Numbered from the stretch's first letter, positions 53,927 to 64,000 are shown. The stretch: DNA of 64,000 nucleotides from Paenibacillus terricola (GCF_014779765.1 NZ_JACXZA010000005.1:433013-497012), one strand, 5' to 3'. Notes: generated by a model not told the origin, from the sequence alone. Program-made: numbers and translations.

Positions 53927-56152
53927 ATGCAGCAATACCGTCTTACGATTCCCGGGGCGCCCCGCCCTGTCGAGCCCGCTTCGATTCGCGACGCGATCGG
54001 GCAATATACCGCTCTCCCAGCAGAGGCCAATACGGAGCGCACGCGCGCAACTGCCAGCCTGGCTGAACGCGATGAACAGTTCTTCCAAGGGCTTGCACAA
54101 CAACAAATCCAGCTAAACGACGATCAAGTGCAGGCTGTCCGGCATGGCGACGGTCCACTGCTTACCATCGCCGGTGCAGGCTCCGGCAAAACAACGACGC
54201 TCGCCTGCCGCGCCGCTTACCTCATGCAGGTGCGCCGCGTCTCGCCGCGCCAGCTGCTGCTGGTCACCTTCTCCCGCAAGGCAGCCGATGAGATGAAGCA
54301 GCGCCTGGCAGAGATACCTGGCGTACCGATGCGGTCCGCACAATCGGTCGAGGCGCGGACGTTCCACTCGTTCTGCCTGCAGCTGCTGCGGCGCAACGGC
54401 GTGCGGTCAGCCGTACTCGGCGATGACGGACAGCAGCGCATGACGATCAAGCGGCTGCTTCGAGAGTCGGGCACGTCATTCGATTTTGAACCGGAATCGC
54501 TGCTTGCGCTTCTCTCCTCATACAAGTGCCGCATGCTGACGGCCAACGATCTGCCGGAAGCATCGCCTGCGGAGCGCGAAATCAAGCGCGTTCTTCTCCG
54601 CTATGAGCAGTGGAAGCAGAATGGCGGCATGATCGACTTCGATGATCTGCTGCTGTTAACGTACCGTATGCTGAACACGGAGTCGGATCTACTGCCTGCG
54701 CTGCAGGAACGATTCCGTTATATTATGGTCGACGAATTTCAAGATACGAATACGGTCCAGTACGAAATTGTTCGCCAGATCGCGGGCGCTAGCCGCAATC
54801 TGATGGTCGTGGGCGATGATGATCAGACGATCTATTCCTTTAATGGGGCGAGCAGCGAGGCGATTCTGTCATTTGATCAAGTGTATCCCGATGCACAGGT
54901 GGTGGCGCTGCGTGTTAATTACCGGTCCAGTGCCGAGATCGTTGGTCTCGGCAACGCGATCATTCGCGGCAACAAGCATCGCCGGGAGAAGACGCTGACC
55001 GTGCCATCGTCAACGTCCTCAGATCGTCAGGACCAAGCGACAGAAAACAGCGAAGACACCACCATCGAAGCTGTCATTGGCGCAGAAGGCAAGCCGATGT
55101 TCGCGCGTCCTGCTACTGCAGAGGAGGAAGCGGCGCTCATTACCGCGTCCATCCGCAAGCTGATCGAGCCAGGCGGCTACTCGTACGGCGACATCGCCGT
55201 GTTGTACCGTTCGGCAGGCAGCGGTCGTGCGACGATCGAGCATTTGCTGCAGGCGGGCATTCCGATCGAGGAGCATGGCGATCTGCTTTCCTTCTACGAA
55301 TCGCCGCTTATCCGGCCTGTCATGGCTCATCTGAAGCTGGCGCTTCATCATCGGGACAAGCAGGCCATCGAGACGATGCTGCCAACGCTGTATGTGAATC
55401 GGGAGTCGGCCATGAGGTGGATTCGTGAGAAGGACGCCCAGCAGGCGAAGAAATGGCCGCTTATCCACCTCACCTCATTCCCGAGTCTTCAACAGTTCCA
55501 GAAGGACGCCGTTCTGGAGCGCCTGCGGCTTATTAAGGCAGCAGCCACACAGAAGCCTGCTGTTGCAATCCGGCGCATCCGCGATGCGTTCTTCGACAAG
55601 TTTGCGGAGACGAATCGCGGCGGGACGCCGCATAAGGAATTGATGAAAGAGCTGCTGGACGAGCTGGAGTCGTCGGCGGGACGGTTTGAGACCGTCGAGT
55701 CTTTCGTTGCTTTTGCAGAGGATATGGCGAAGCGCCAAGCCGAGGCTAAAGGGGATATCAAGCCGGCAAGCAATGAAGGTTCGGATGACGCGGGCCGCGT
55801 TCAAGTGATGACCATTCACCGTTCGAAGGGTCTCGAGTTCCCTGCGGTATTCGTCATCGGCGCGTCTGAAGGTATCATGCCGCATCGCAGCGCGATTCAG
55901 CCGCAGCAGCCGAAGCAGACGTCTTCCCAGGATGAGAGCGAGCGGGAAAAAGAAGAGGCGCTCGAAGAGGAGCGCCGACTAATGTATGTTGCCGTTACGC
56001 GCGCGCGTGAACGGCTGTATGTAAGCTCGCCTGCCTTCTATCATGGCCAGAAGGCGGAGCTGTCTCGGTTTCTCGCGGAAGCGGGCGGTGTCCGACAGAC
56101 GGCATCCGCCGGTGCCGGTACTTCGCGTGGTACGCGACAACGGCAGCGGTAA
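53927..56152 (+). CDS. UvrD/PcrA-like superfamily 1 DNA helicase
   Basis: The 741-aa ATP-dependent DNA helicase has motif I TIAGAGSGKTTTL, motif II MVDEFQDTN, motif III VGDDDQTIYSFNGA, motif IV region VALRVNYRSSAEI, motif V TIHRSKGLEFPAVFVIG and motif VI YVAVTRARERLYV. The start at 53927 (MQQYRLTIPG) is preceded by AAAGGG; the frame is open to 53807. It is shorter than AddA and lacks a nuclease motif; a PcrA-like or stand-alone repair helicase is the best reading. There are no partner genes nearby. Confidence 0.9.
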   Translation: MQQYRLTIPGAPRPVEPASIRDAIGQYTALPAEANTERTRATASLAERDEQFFQGLAQQQIQLNDDQVQAVRHGDGPLLTIAGAGSGKTTTLACRAAYLMQVRRVSPRQLLLVTFSRKAADEMKQRLAEIPGVPMRSAQSVEARTFHSFCLQLLRRNGVRSAVLGDDGQQRMTIKRLLRESGTSFDFEPESLLALLSSYKCRMLTANDLPEASPAEREIKRVLLRYEQWKQNGGMIDFDDLLLLTYRMLNTESDLLPALQERFRYIMVDEFQDTNTVQYEIVRQIAGASRNLMVVGDDDQTIYSFNGASSEAILSFDQVYPDAQVVALRVNYRSSAEIVGLGNAIIRGNKHRREKTLTVPSSTSSDRQDQATENSEDTTIEAVIGAEGKPMFARPATAEEEAALITASIRKLIEPGGYSYGDIAVLYRSAGSGRATIEHLLQAGIPIEEHGDLLSFYESPLIRPVMAHLKLALHHRDKQAIETMLPTLYVNRESAMRWIREKDAQQAKKWPLIHLTSFPSLQQFQKDAVLERLRLIKAAATQKPAVAIRRIRDAFFDKFAETNRGGTPHKELMKELLDELESSAGRFETVESFVAFAEDMAKRQAEAKGDIKPASNEGSDDAGRVQVMTIHRSKGLEFPAVFVIGASEGIMPHRSAIQPQQPKQTSSQDESEREKEEALEEERRLMYVAVTRARERLYVSSPAFYHGQKAELSRFLAEAGGVRQTASAGAGTSRGTRQRQR

Positions 56153-56613
56153 TCCTGATCCTTGATCGCTGGATCGCGTTCTTGGTCGGCATCTCTGATT
56201 GGCATCCTTGCCTACCGCCCACCGCCTACCGCCCTACCACCTGACTTAGCGCCGCGGCCATAGGTGAGCTAGCGGTTGCGATAGAGCTTATTTGGCTCGA
56301 AAGACACCAGTTCGCTCGTTAAAGGTTGCCATTGTGCTTATTGGCCTGGTAGCAGCTTGAAATAAGCGGTTTGCACGCCGATAAGCTCTCCTGTAACCGT
56401 TAGAGCTTCGACAGTCCCATTTCTCGAAGAATAGCCACTATGACAACCGTTGCACTAAGGAGCCAGACAACTGACAACTGCAGACTAGCGAAGCGAGGTA
56501 GGACTGCCTTCTGAAGACTCTCAGTCGGGCGATTTCAACGCAAAAAACGCGCAGCCCTACACTACGGTTCAAAGCAAAGACAACGATTGGACAGCATCTA
56601 TAAACGCAAACAA
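56153..56613. other. Intergenic stretch without a recognised gene
   Basis: About 460 bp between the helicase gene and the convergent phosphoesterase gene. It includes a short pyrimidine-rich imperfect repeat of CCGCCYACC near 56215-56240. No open frame with a ribosome binding site was found on either strand. Confidence 0.6.
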
Positions 56614-56614
56614 A

Positions 56615-56631
56615 GGCGGCTACATGCCGCC
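56615..56631 (-). terminator. Terminator-like stem overlapping the phosphoesterase stop codon
   Basis: GGCGGC (56615-56620) and GCCGCC (56626-56631) flank TACAT. On the minus strand TTTGTTTGCGTTTAT follows. Confidence 0.5.
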
Positions 56632-58143
56632 CTTGAACCAGCTGCGGATGGACAGGCTGAACAGCTTCGAGATATTGGAGGCTTGCAGTGGTGCAAGCTC
56701 TCCTGTACGGAAGGCGGCAGTCAGCGGTTTGTCGCTCCGGTTGCCGAACGCATCCACTGCGTATACGCGCGCAATGTATGCCGTATTCGGAGTCAGTCCT
56801 TTAAGCTCAATGGACAGCTCCTCCGGCATCGGATGTTTATAAAACTCAGAGAATGCGTGCAGCATCAGCGCATTGCGGCGGCTGCCCTCCCGCTTCACTT
56901 CGATATCATAGGCATGAACGAACAAATTGTCTGCCGCTTGGCTGAATCGAAGCTCCATCTGTGCAGCATGGACGGAGCTCGATATGACAGCGGCTTGTGC
57001 CGAAGGTTCAAAGTACGGTTTCACACGGTCGCGATCGTCCGTGTAGCGGAAACCCGCTCGCGAAGCCGGATAGGTAATGACCCAGTCCTCCCCCGTCCAA
57101 TCATTGCGATGAAAGTCGCGCCGCTTCACGATGACCCGATCATCCTTCACCATCACCAGATACCCCTGCGAGATGTCATCCGGCGGATGGCTGCCCTGCA
57201 CCATGCCCGGTTCAAGCTCCGGGTAGCGGATGGAGGACGTGCCAAGCGACGTAAAATCCCGCTGATGTATCGTCCGCGGATTCTCCAGCATGTAATGCGA
57301 ATGGCCGGAGAACGTAATCACTTGCGGATACTTCGACAGAATCGCGTAAAGTTTTTTATGATTTTGCGTATGCCCCCAACGATCACTGCCATACACCGTA
57401 CCGCTGATATGCTGATGGAACAACACGAAGATCGGCTTATCCGCACTCGCGTGATCAGCCAGCTTCCCGTTCAACCACGCCAGTTGATCGTCCGACAACT
57501 TGCCTCCAGTCGACTTATTCTCGCTCCCCATTACGATAAAATGATAGCCGTTAATCCAACGATCGTAATAAATGCCCGGCATGCCCGTCTTCTCCAGAAA
57601 CAACCTCTGCCCTTTCGTTGCGCCCGATGAACCATAGTAGTCATGGTTGCCAATCGTCAGCAAACTTTGCGCAGCCGGCTGTTTGAGCCGATCATAGATC
57701 GCCATGAACGCATCGTATTGCTCAGGCTTTCCGTTATCCGTCAGATCCCCCACGCTTGCAATCGCATCATAATGCGGCGCCAGTTGATTCAACTGCGTAA
57801 GCGCACTGGCGAACTTCGCTTCCGCCTTCTCGCCGGAACCAATATGAATATCGCTGATCACTGGAAAAATAAGATTGTAGCCGTCATCCCGCTTCACTGT
57901 CGTATACCGGTCCTTCTGCACCCCGGGATGCGCGGCCATATCCGCCGCTGTTCCCAACGTATCCAGCCCTGCAACAGCAGTCGAAGCCCCCGAAGCCCCA
58001 GCCGCTGCCGCAGACGGGGCTCCCAGTCCGAAGAGTAAACTCTGCGTCGCCAACAGTCCTGCCGTCATTCGCGAAATTCCTCGCTGCAATCGGTTGATCA
58101 CGTCACCAGCACCCCATTCTGAAGGCATTCCCGCAATCGGCAT
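56620..58143 (-). CDS. Secreted calcineurin-like metallophosphoesterase
   Basis: This product (up to 507 aa) has all dinuclear metal motifs: ISDIHIGSG (DxH), GDLTDN, IGNHDYYG, LFHQHISG and TFSGHSHYML. A fibronectin-III-like domain (LSIELKGLTPNTAYIARVYAVDAFGNRSD) closes the C-terminus. A signal-type stretch MTAGLLATQSLLFGLGAPSAAAA lies ~26 residues in. The true start is uncertain: ATG at 58143, a GTG giving VINRLQRGISRM..., or the ATG of MTAGLL with GCGAGGA upstream. It lies about 40 nt after the ABC exporter pair. Confidence 0.87.
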   Translation of the reverse strand: MPIAGMPSEWGAGDVINRLQRGISRMTAGLLATQSLLFGLGAPSAAAAGASGASTAVAGLDTLGTAADMAAHPGVQKDRYTTVKRDDGYNLIFPVISDIHIGSGEKAEAKFASALTQLNQLAPHYDAIASVGDLTDNGKPEQYDAFMAIYDRLKQPAAQSLLTIGNHDYYGSSGATKGQRLFLEKTGMPGIYYDRWINGYHFIVMGSENKSTGGKLSDDQLAWLNGKLADHASADKPIFVLFHQHISGTVYGSDRWGHTQNHKKLYAILSKYPQVITFSGHSHYMLENPRTIHQRDFTSLGTSSIRYPELEPGMVQGSHPPDDISQGYLVMVKDDRVIVKRRDFHRNDWTGEDWVITYPASRAGFRYTDDRDRVKPYFEPSAQAAVISSSVHAAQMELRFSQAADNLFVHAYDIEVKREGSRRNALMLHAFSEFYKHPMPEELSIELKGLTPNTAYIARVYAVDAFGNRSDKPLTAAFRTGELAPLQASNISKLFSLSIRSWFKGGM

Positions 58144-58183
58144 ACCGATCGCGAACGTAGCGTTAGTATGGATCGTTACTGCC

Positions 58184-60076
58184 TTAAAAATCCATCTGCA
58201 CGCTCAACCGGCCCTCTGCGATCGACATGGTGCCGCCGCGGCGTGAATGTGCGTGAAGCTCTGAATAATAACCCTGCTCTGCCAGCAGCGCCTCGTGCGT
58301 GCCCTGCTCTTCAATGACACCGCTGCGCATAACGATGATGCGGTCCGCATGCTGAATCGTCGACAGCCGGTGAGCGATAACGAGCGTCGTCCGCCCTTCC
58401 GACACGACTTGCAGCGCCTGTTGAATGAGACGCTCCGTGTGCGAATCGAGATTCGCTGTCGCTTCATCGAGAATAAGGATGCGGGGCCGATGCACAACAA
58501 TCCGGGCAAAAGAAAGCAGCTGCCGCTCGCCGGCGGACAACCCGCTCCCCCGCTCTGACAGCCGTGTATCATAGCCGTCCTTCAGCCGCATGATCATCGG
58601 ATGCGCTCCGACGAGTCGGCACGCTTCAATCGCCTGCTCGCGCGTAATCTCCTCGCGGAATAGCCGTACATTGTCGATGATCGAGCCCGAGTACAGGAAT
58701 GGCTCCTGTTGAACCAGCCCCACGAGCCGGTGCAGATCGTCCTGCGGCATCTGCTTCACATCCGTGCCGTCAATCATGATATTCCCCTTGCGCACATCAT
58801 AGAAGCGGGCAAGCAGGTTAACGAGCGAACTCTTGCCTGCCCCCGTTGTACCAACGATGCCAACGAATTCACCCGGCTTAATATGCAGATCGAGCTCGCG
58901 CAGCACATCGCGTCCTTCAATATAAGCAAACGATACGCCATTGAATTCAATTGCGCCGCGCACAGCCGTTGGTACAGGACGTATCGCTTGATCGGCGGCC
59001 GGCTCCTTCACCTCTGGCTCTTGACTGAAGATACGCCACAGCCGCTCAACGGATACGAAGGTCGATTGAAGCGTATTCCACTGCTGCGTCATCTGGTTGA
59101 TCGGCTGGAAGAATTGGCGGATATAGTTGATGAATGCGTACAGCACGCCAAAAGCAATCGCATGATCGAGTACCGCAAGTCCGCCAAGCCAGACAACAAG
59201 AGCAACCGCGACATTGCCAAGCGTATCGTAGGTCCGGTTAAACATAACCGAAGTCCGTATTTCTCTTAAGTTCGCGCGAAGATAATTATTGTTCTTCTCG
59301 GAGAATCGCCGGCGCTGTTCCTTCTCCTGTCGGAATGCCTGCGTGAGACTCATGCCGGACAAATTCTCCGCAACGAATGCAATGACTCGGGACAGCTGCG
59401 AACGCGCCTGTTGATACGACTGCCGAAGTGCCCGCCGGAACGCAATCGCAATAACGATAATGACCGGAAACAGCAGCAGACAGAGCGCTGCCAGCCGCGC
59501 GTCAAGCGAGAACATGAAGGCAACGACAAGGATAAGCATAAGCCCATCGCGCACGAGACTGACTAACACTTGCGTGAAGAACTGGCTGATCGTCTCCGTA
59601 TCGCTTGATTCGTTCGTCACGAGACTGCCGATCGGGTGACGGTCGAAGAACGACATCGATTGGCTAGTAATATGCCGGAATAGATCCTCGCGAAGCCTAG
59701 CGACAATGCTCTGCCCGATTCGCTGCACGAACACGGATTGCAGATAGCCGAATGCGAAGCTGACAACTGCCATCAGCAGGTAAACTGCGCCCAATATGAG
59801 CAGCTTGCGCATCTCATGCTCGCCAGTGAGCAGCTCGTCGTCGATGGCTATTTTGACGAGGTATGGCTGAAGCAGGTCGGCTGAGATGGCGAGCAGCGCC
59901 GAGCCGAATACAGCAGCGAACATCCAGCGGTGCGGCTTCGCATAGCTGAGCAGCGCACGGAACGCTGCCATCCGGTTTACCGGACGGTTGCCGGCTGTCG
60001 CACTGCTGTCAGAACTTTTGTTATCGCCGCTGGACGGTTTGGCGTTCATCGGCAACTGCTTCTTCTGTTCGCTCAT
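58184..60076 (-). CDS. ABC exporter half-transporter with intact catalytic site (YheH/BmrD-like)
   Basis: The 630-aa protein has a six-helix transmembrane domain (residues ~60-340) and an ATPase domain: Walker A GTTGAGKSSL, signature LSAGERQ (Ala in place of Gly), Walker B ILILDEATANLD with catalytic Glu, and the H-loop IAHRLST. It forms a heterodimer with the upstream half-transporter, in which this subunit supplies the catalytic Glu. Start 60076 follows AGGAGG and lies 56 nt inside the upstream gene. Drug or lipid export is typical of the family. Confidence 0.92.
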   Translation of the reverse strand: MSEQKKQLPMNAKPSSGDNKSSDSSATAGNRPVNRMAAFRALLSYAKPHRWMFAAVFGSALLAISADLLQPYLVKIAIDDELLTGEHEMRKLLILGAVYLLMAVVSFAFGYLQSVFVQRIGQSIVARLREDLFRHITSQSMSFFDRHPIGSLVTNESSDTETISQFFTQVLVSLVRDGLMLILVVAFMFSLDARLAALCLLLFPVIIVIAIAFRRALRQSYQQARSQLSRVIAFVAENLSGMSLTQAFRQEKEQRRRFSEKNNNYLRANLREIRTSVMFNRTYDTLGNVAVALVVWLGGLAVLDHAIAFGVLYAFINYIRQFFQPINQMTQQWNTLQSTFVSVERLWRIFSQEPEVKEPAADQAIRPVPTAVRGAIEFNGVSFAYIEGRDVLRELDLHIKPGEFVGIVGTTGAGKSSLVNLLARFYDVRKGNIMIDGTDVKQMPQDDLHRLVGLVQQEPFLYSGSIIDNVRLFREEITREQAIEACRLVGAHPMIMRLKDGYDTRLSERGSGLSAGERQLLSFARIVVHRPRILILDEATANLDSHTERLIQQALQVVSEGRTTLVIAHRLSTIQHADRIIVMRSGVIEEQGTHEALLAEQGYYSELHAHSRRGGTMSIAEGRLSVQMDF

Positions 60077-61859
60077 ACGCCGCACCTCCTTCCAGGCCGT
60101 CTGGCAGTGGCTGATCCATACTGTCCGTTCCTTCTTCCTGTATGGCGCGAAGCGAGGCATAATGACCGCCAAGCGCTACTAACTCCTCATGCGTCCCACG
60201 TTCTATAATTCGACCTTCCTCCAGAACGAGGATCAAGTCCGCATGTTTCACCGCACTAATCCGATGCGCAATAATTATCGTCGTCCGCTTGCTTCGCTCA
60301 CGCTGCAGCTGCTCGATAATTCGCGACTCCGTCACCGCATCAACTGCACTTACGCTGTCATCCAGAATAAGAACAGGTGCAGCCTTATATAAACCGCGCG
60401 CCAGACTTGTTCGTTGACGCTGCCCACCGGACAGCGTTAGGCCGCGCTCGCCTAGCTTCGTATCGTAGCCATCCGGAAACGTCTCGATGTTGCCGCTGAT
60501 AGCTGCTGATTGGGCCGCTTCATGAACGCGCTCCCTCGCCCCGCTGCGATCAGCGAATGCGATATTATCTCTTATCGTCTCGCTGAATAGGAAGCCATCC
60601 TGCGGCACATAAGCGATGCCGCCCCGCAAGCTTCCGAGCGTTGCTTCCCGAATATCGATGCCGCCGATGCGGATCGTATTCTGCGGCGGCTCGTATACGC
60701 GAAGCAGCAGCTTTGCCAACGTTGTTTTCCCACTTCCTGTCCGCCCTACAATGCCAAGCGTTTGTCCCGCCTGCAAGGTGAACGACAGCTCCTGAAGCGC
60801 TGGCCGTCGTGCTTCTGGATATGCGAACGTCAGTCCTTCAACCGTTAGGCCGGCATCTGCTGTTGCAATATCAACAGCCCCTTCCGCATCCCGTACCTCG
60901 GGCGTTTCCGTCAACAAAGAGTTAAGCCGATCGAGCGAGGCGCGCGCCTGCTGCAGACGGTTAATGACGTTGCCGAATTGTTGAAGCGGTGTCATGATAA
61001 CTCGCAAGTAGAGCGTCAAAGCAACGAAGCCGCCCAGCGAGAACTTACCCTGCCCTGCAAAATAACCGCCATAAGTAATGGCAACAACGAGCGATAGCGC
61101 ACCTGCAAGCGGTATGGCCGATTGGAACAGCGACGAAGTGCGCACAAGCCGAAGCTGGCGCTCCTGAACCCGACTGACCGACTCGCCGAATCGGCGCCGC
61201 GCAATCTCTTCTACAGCGAACGTCTTCGTTACCCGCACGCCGCCGAACTGCTCTTCAGCCGACGCCGTCATGCCAGCGATCGATTCCTGTACCTCATGCG
61301 AGCGCCGCCTAATGACAGGACCGAAATAAATGACGAGAAACGGAATCGTCAACAGCGGCGCAATGCACGCCAGCAGCAGCTGGAACGGGATATCGGTCGA
61401 GGCCATCATAATGACCGACGTAATGAATAGGAATGTCGCGTTCGTCAACTGATTAATGCCGCCGCAGATCGTCTCGCGTATGCTCGTCACATCGCTGAGG
61501 ACATAGCTGAGCCATTTGCCAACACCATGTTTGGCGAAATACGCTTCACTTAGTCTCGTAAACTGCGTGAACAACCTTTCCCGGATTTCGGCCTCGAATC
61601 GGCGTCCGAGACGATGGTTAAGCAGCTGGCCGACGCCAAACATAACGCCATACGCTACACCGATCACTAGCAGTTGGACGCTGCAGCTGATGACAATACT
61701 CTTCGTCAGGCCGCCCTGCTTCATCGTGTCCGTGAAGTCGCCCAGCACTCTCGGATAGAACGCATAGATCATATTGCCTGCCGCCATTACCGCAACCGCC
61801 ACCATGTACATCCATTTGTTCCGTTTGAAATAAGCAGCCAGAAGTGCAGTTCCTCTCAC
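60021..61859 (-). CDS. ABC exporter half-transporter with degenerate site (YheI/BmrC-like)
   Basis: The 612-aa protein has a six-helix transmembrane domain and an ATPase domain with Walker A GRTGSGKTTL, signature LSGGQRQRTSL and Walker B VLILDDSVSAVD, where Asp replaces the catalytic Glu. This is the hallmark of the degenerate partner in heterodimeric exporters. Start is GTG at 61859 behind GGAGGA, spaced 6 nt; the frame is open to an ATG at 61916 without a ribosome binding site. Confidence 0.92.
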   Translation of the reverse strand: MRGTALLAAYFKRNKWMYMVAVAVMAAGNMIYAFYPRVLGDFTDTMKQGGLTKSIVISCSVQLLVIGVAYGVMFGVGQLLNHRLGRRFEAEIRERLFTQFTRLSEAYFAKHGVGKWLSYVLSDVTSIRETICGGINQLTNATFLFITSVIMMASTDIPFQLLLACIAPLLTIPFLVIYFGPVIRRRSHEVQESIAGMTASAEEQFGGVRVTKTFAVEEIARRRFGESVSRVQERQLRLVRTSSLFQSAIPLAGALSLVVAITYGGYFAGQGKFSLGGFVALTLYLRVIMTPLQQFGNVINRLQQARASLDRLNSLLTETPEVRDAEGAVDIATADAGLTVEGLTFAYPEARRPALQELSFTLQAGQTLGIVGRTGSGKTTLAKLLLRVYEPPQNTIRIGGIDIREATLGSLRGGIAYVPQDGFLFSETIRDNIAFADRSGARERVHEAAQSAAISGNIETFPDGYDTKLGERGLTLSGGQRQRTSLARGLYKAAPVLILDDSVSAVDAVTESRIIEQLQRERSKRTTIIIAHRISAVKHADLILVLEEGRIIERGTHEELVALGGHYASLRAIQEEGTDSMDQPLPDGLEGGAAYERTEEAVADERQTVQRR

Positions 61860-62059
61860 ATGCGTTCCTCCGTTCTGTTGCATCCATGATGATATTGGAT
61901 GGTGATAATCATCCATTCCGATATATCGTTAACTCACACAACCTCCATTATAAGGACGTCGCCCAGAAAATCCCACTCCACTCCAAGCTGAAAAAGCGTT
62001 CCCTCGTACGCTCTATCGGCGTATGAGCCGATTATGCCGTACAATGAAACGCTTCTCTC

Positions 62060-64000
62060 TTAAATGCTCCATTTGCCGCCTATATCGATGTCGTAATCCG
62101 CGCCAGCCGCTACTTCCAGCTCTGCGCAGCCGAGTTCCTTCAAATACGCCACAATTTGCGGAGCGCTCATCGGCCTGCCGAAATAATAGCCTTGTATAAT
62201 AAAGCAGCCCGCTTCAGTGAGCAGTTCAACCTGCTCTTCCTCTTCGACGCCTTCAGCCACAATCTCTAGATTGAGCTGCTGCGCAAGCGTAATGATCGTT
62301 CGAATAATGGCGCGTCTTGCCGGGATATGACTCTGACTAATGAACAGTCTATCGATCTTAACGGTATCAATCGGGATAAGGTCCAGCGATCCGAGCGACG
62401 AATAGCCTGCTCCGAAATCGTCCATCGACGCCTTCACCCCAATCTCACGCAGCTGATTCAACTGCCGGATCACTTCGTTCATGTCATGAATGACGATCGA
62501 CTCTGTAATCTCGAGCTCGAGCCGATCCGAAGGTAGCCTAGACTCCTGCAAACATTCCTTCACCATCTCGAACAAAATCTGACTGTCGAACAGCCGCACC
62601 GACGTGTTCACCGATACGGTGTACATGCCTAGTCCACTCCGTTCCCAGCCTATACAGTCGCGGCAGGCCTGCCGAAGAACGAAGCGGGACAAGCCAACGA
62701 TCATGCCGGTCTCCTCCGCAATCGGGATAAATTCGGACGGCGCTACGATGCCAAGCTCCGGATGATTCCAACGCACCAGCGCCTCGAAGCCAATCGGCCT
62801 GCCTAGTCTTGTATCCCACTTGGGCTGATAATGGACAATGAATTGACCACCGTATTCCATCGCTTTGCGAAGATCGTTCTCAAGCTGCATCCGGCGCAGC
62901 AACCGCTCTTGGATATCCGGATTGAATAACTCGCTGCGATTCTTGCCCGCTGCCTTCGCCTCATACATCGCTGCATCCGCTGAACGCATCAGCGATGAAC
63001 GATCGCTTCCATGCTCGGGATATAGCGCGATCCCGATACTGCACGAGACGAACAATTCATTACCTTCAATATAGAAGGGTTGATTAATGCGGGACAGAAG
63101 ACGCTGCGCGAGCCGCTGTGCCTGTGTCTGGTCGGCCCCTTCCGCGATGAGCAGAAACTCGTCGCCGCCAATGCGGAACACCATTAGCTGCTTGTTCGCC
63201 AGCGCCTCGAACCGACGGCTTGCATCCAATACGAGCAAGTCGCCGATATCATGTCCAAGCGTATCGTTAATCGATTTGAATTGGTCAATGTCAATGAACA
63301 GAATCGCGCCGCGGCTTGACTGCGATAGGAATGACTCGAATCGACGGCTCAGCTCATACCGATTCGGCAGACCTGTCAACTGATCCTTATATGCCATCCG
63401 TTCCAAGAAAGCACGGTCGATAAACATGGCCCCCCACGAGACGAGTAGGAGGGTTGCTATCGATAGCGTGACGATTCCCAGCAGATAAATGTTATTGTCT
63501 TCGGCTGCATCGGCTATTGAAGGCACGCTGCACCAGAACGTAACAGATGCCATCCCCGTATAGTGCATCCCGCACACGGCAAGTCCCATGAGCACCGCCG
63601 CGACCATTTTGGATAGGAACAAGCCTTGAAGCCCGCTGCGGAACCGGTTCATGATGAAGAGCGCCGCATAGGATACCGCGATCGCAACAAGAACAGATAA
63701 CGTCCAATAGAATGGGTCATAGTTCATCGTTACGCCAGGAATGCTGACAGCCGCCATTCCTATATAATGCATAGCGGATATGCCTGCGCCCATAACTAAG
63801 CCGCCGATTGCAATTCGTCCCAATCGGATCTGCTCACGCTGCGTAATATAGAACGCAATGAACGAGGCGAATATGCTGGCTAACATCGACAGGGCCGTTG
63901 GCTCCGCATCGAACGTTATAGGCAAATTCAAATGGAAGGCCAGCATACCGACAAAATGCATCGACCATATGCCGCTGCCCATTACGATAGCTCCCGATGC
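62060..64000 (-). CDS. MHYT-GGDEF-EAL cyclic di-GMP protein, N-terminus outside window
   Basis: The visible part has MHYT membrane-sensor repeats (SMHFVGM, AMHYIGM, GMHYTGM) over ~180 residues. A GGDEF domain with intact RIGGDEFLLI and FIDIDQFKSINDTLGHDIGD follows, then an EAL domain with GFEALVRW, ELEITES, MDDFGAGYSSL and KIDRLFI. Both synthesis and breakdown activity are thus possible. MHYT domains are proposed to bind copper and sense O2, CO or NO. Unlike the MHYT-PAS-GGDEF-EAL type there is no PAS domain between sensor and GGDEF. The frame is open to the right edge. Confidence 0.92.
   Translation of the reverse strand, partial: ASGAIVMGSGIWSMHFVGMLAFHLNLPITFDAEPTALSMLASIFASFIAFYITQREQIRLGRIAIGGLVMGAGISAMHYIGMAAVSIPGVTMNYDPFYWTLSVLVAIAVSYAALFIMNRFRSGLQGLFLSKMVAAVLMGLAVCGMHYTGMASVTFWCSVPSIADAAEDNNIYLLGIVTLSIATLLLVSWGAMFIDRAFLERMAYKDQLTGLPNRYELSRRFESFLSQSSRGAILFIDIDQFKSINDTLGHDIGDLLVLDASRRFEALANKQLMVFRIGGDEFLLIAEGADQTQAQRLAQRLLSRINQPFYIEGNELFVSCSIGIALYPEHGSDRSSLMRSADAAMYEAKAAGKNRSELFNPDIQERLLRRMQLENDLRKAMEYGGQFIVHYQPKWDTRLGRPIGFEALVRWNHPELGIVAPSEFIPIAEETGMIVGLSRFVLRQACRDCIGWERSGLGMYTVSVNTSVRLFDSQILFEMVKECLQESRLPSDRLELEITESIVIHDMNEVIRQLNQLREIGVKASMDDFGAGYSSLGSLDLIPIDTVKIDRLFISQSHIPARRAIIRTIITLAQQLNLEIVAEGVEEEEQVELLTEAGCFIIQGYYFGRPMSAPQIVAYLKELGCAELEVAAGADYDIDIGGKWSI

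Overview
The window looks like chromosomal DNA of a Paenibacillus-type Firmicute. Evidence: AGGAGG-type ribosome binding sites in front of nearly every gene, frequent GTG/TTG starts, an LplABC-type sugar ABC transporter with a membrane-anchored AraC regulator, a yceC-F/yceH-like Ter/Tel stress operon, a TTG-started SDR, and CcpA-type cre candidates. Most genes lie on the minus strand. No rRNA, tRNA, CRISPR array, insertion sequence or phage gene was seen.

Layout. 1-6341: myo-inositol catabolic operon iolD-E-C-A-G (minus; iolG runs off the left edge). 6521-19193: a carbohydrate utilisation cluster (minus) with an AraC-type membrane regulator, lipoprotein binding protein, two permeases, TIM-barrel isomerase, an NPP1/Vps62-like protein, a toroid lyase-like enzyme, a GH105 hydrolase and an MgtC-like membrane protein. 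19459-26905: single genes: a VanY-type carboxypeptidase, an HD-GYP protein paired with a two-domain multicopper oxidase, a saccharopine-dehydrogenase-like protein, a globin-coupled (HemAT-type) transducer, an SDR and a 46-residue membrane protein. 27161-33855: a tight four-gene operon that is the most unusual locus here. 34072-44590: a Ter/Tel operon (three TerD paralogues, TerC, CitE-like lyase, fused phosphoribosyltransferases, HAD, ATP-grasp, XpaC, TelA). 44920-56152: a GH3 enzyme, an XRE regulator with LAPF repeats, a surface-glycan patch (GT-D, nucleotide-sugar dehydrogenase, GT2), a GH43 enzyme and a UvrD-like helicase. 56620-64000: a metallophosphoesterase, a heterodimeric ABC exporter and an MHYT-GGDEF-EAL protein cut by the right edge.

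The 27-34 kb operon encodes, in order of transcription: two related large proteins of unknown family (569 and 607 aa), the second carrying an ~80-residue alternating Asp-Val/Asp-Ile tract; an 814-aa protein whose N-terminal half matches the borosin alpha-N-methyltransferase family (OphMA type), including its catalytic Tyr/Arg set and clasp region; and a 2-oxoglutarate/Fe(II) oxygenase. The genes are joined by ATGA overlaps or a 4-nt gap, with terminator hairpins on both sides. I read this as a candidate borosin-like peptide or protein backbone-methylation system with a non-standard architecture. The methyltransferase assignment is strong; the substrate is inference.
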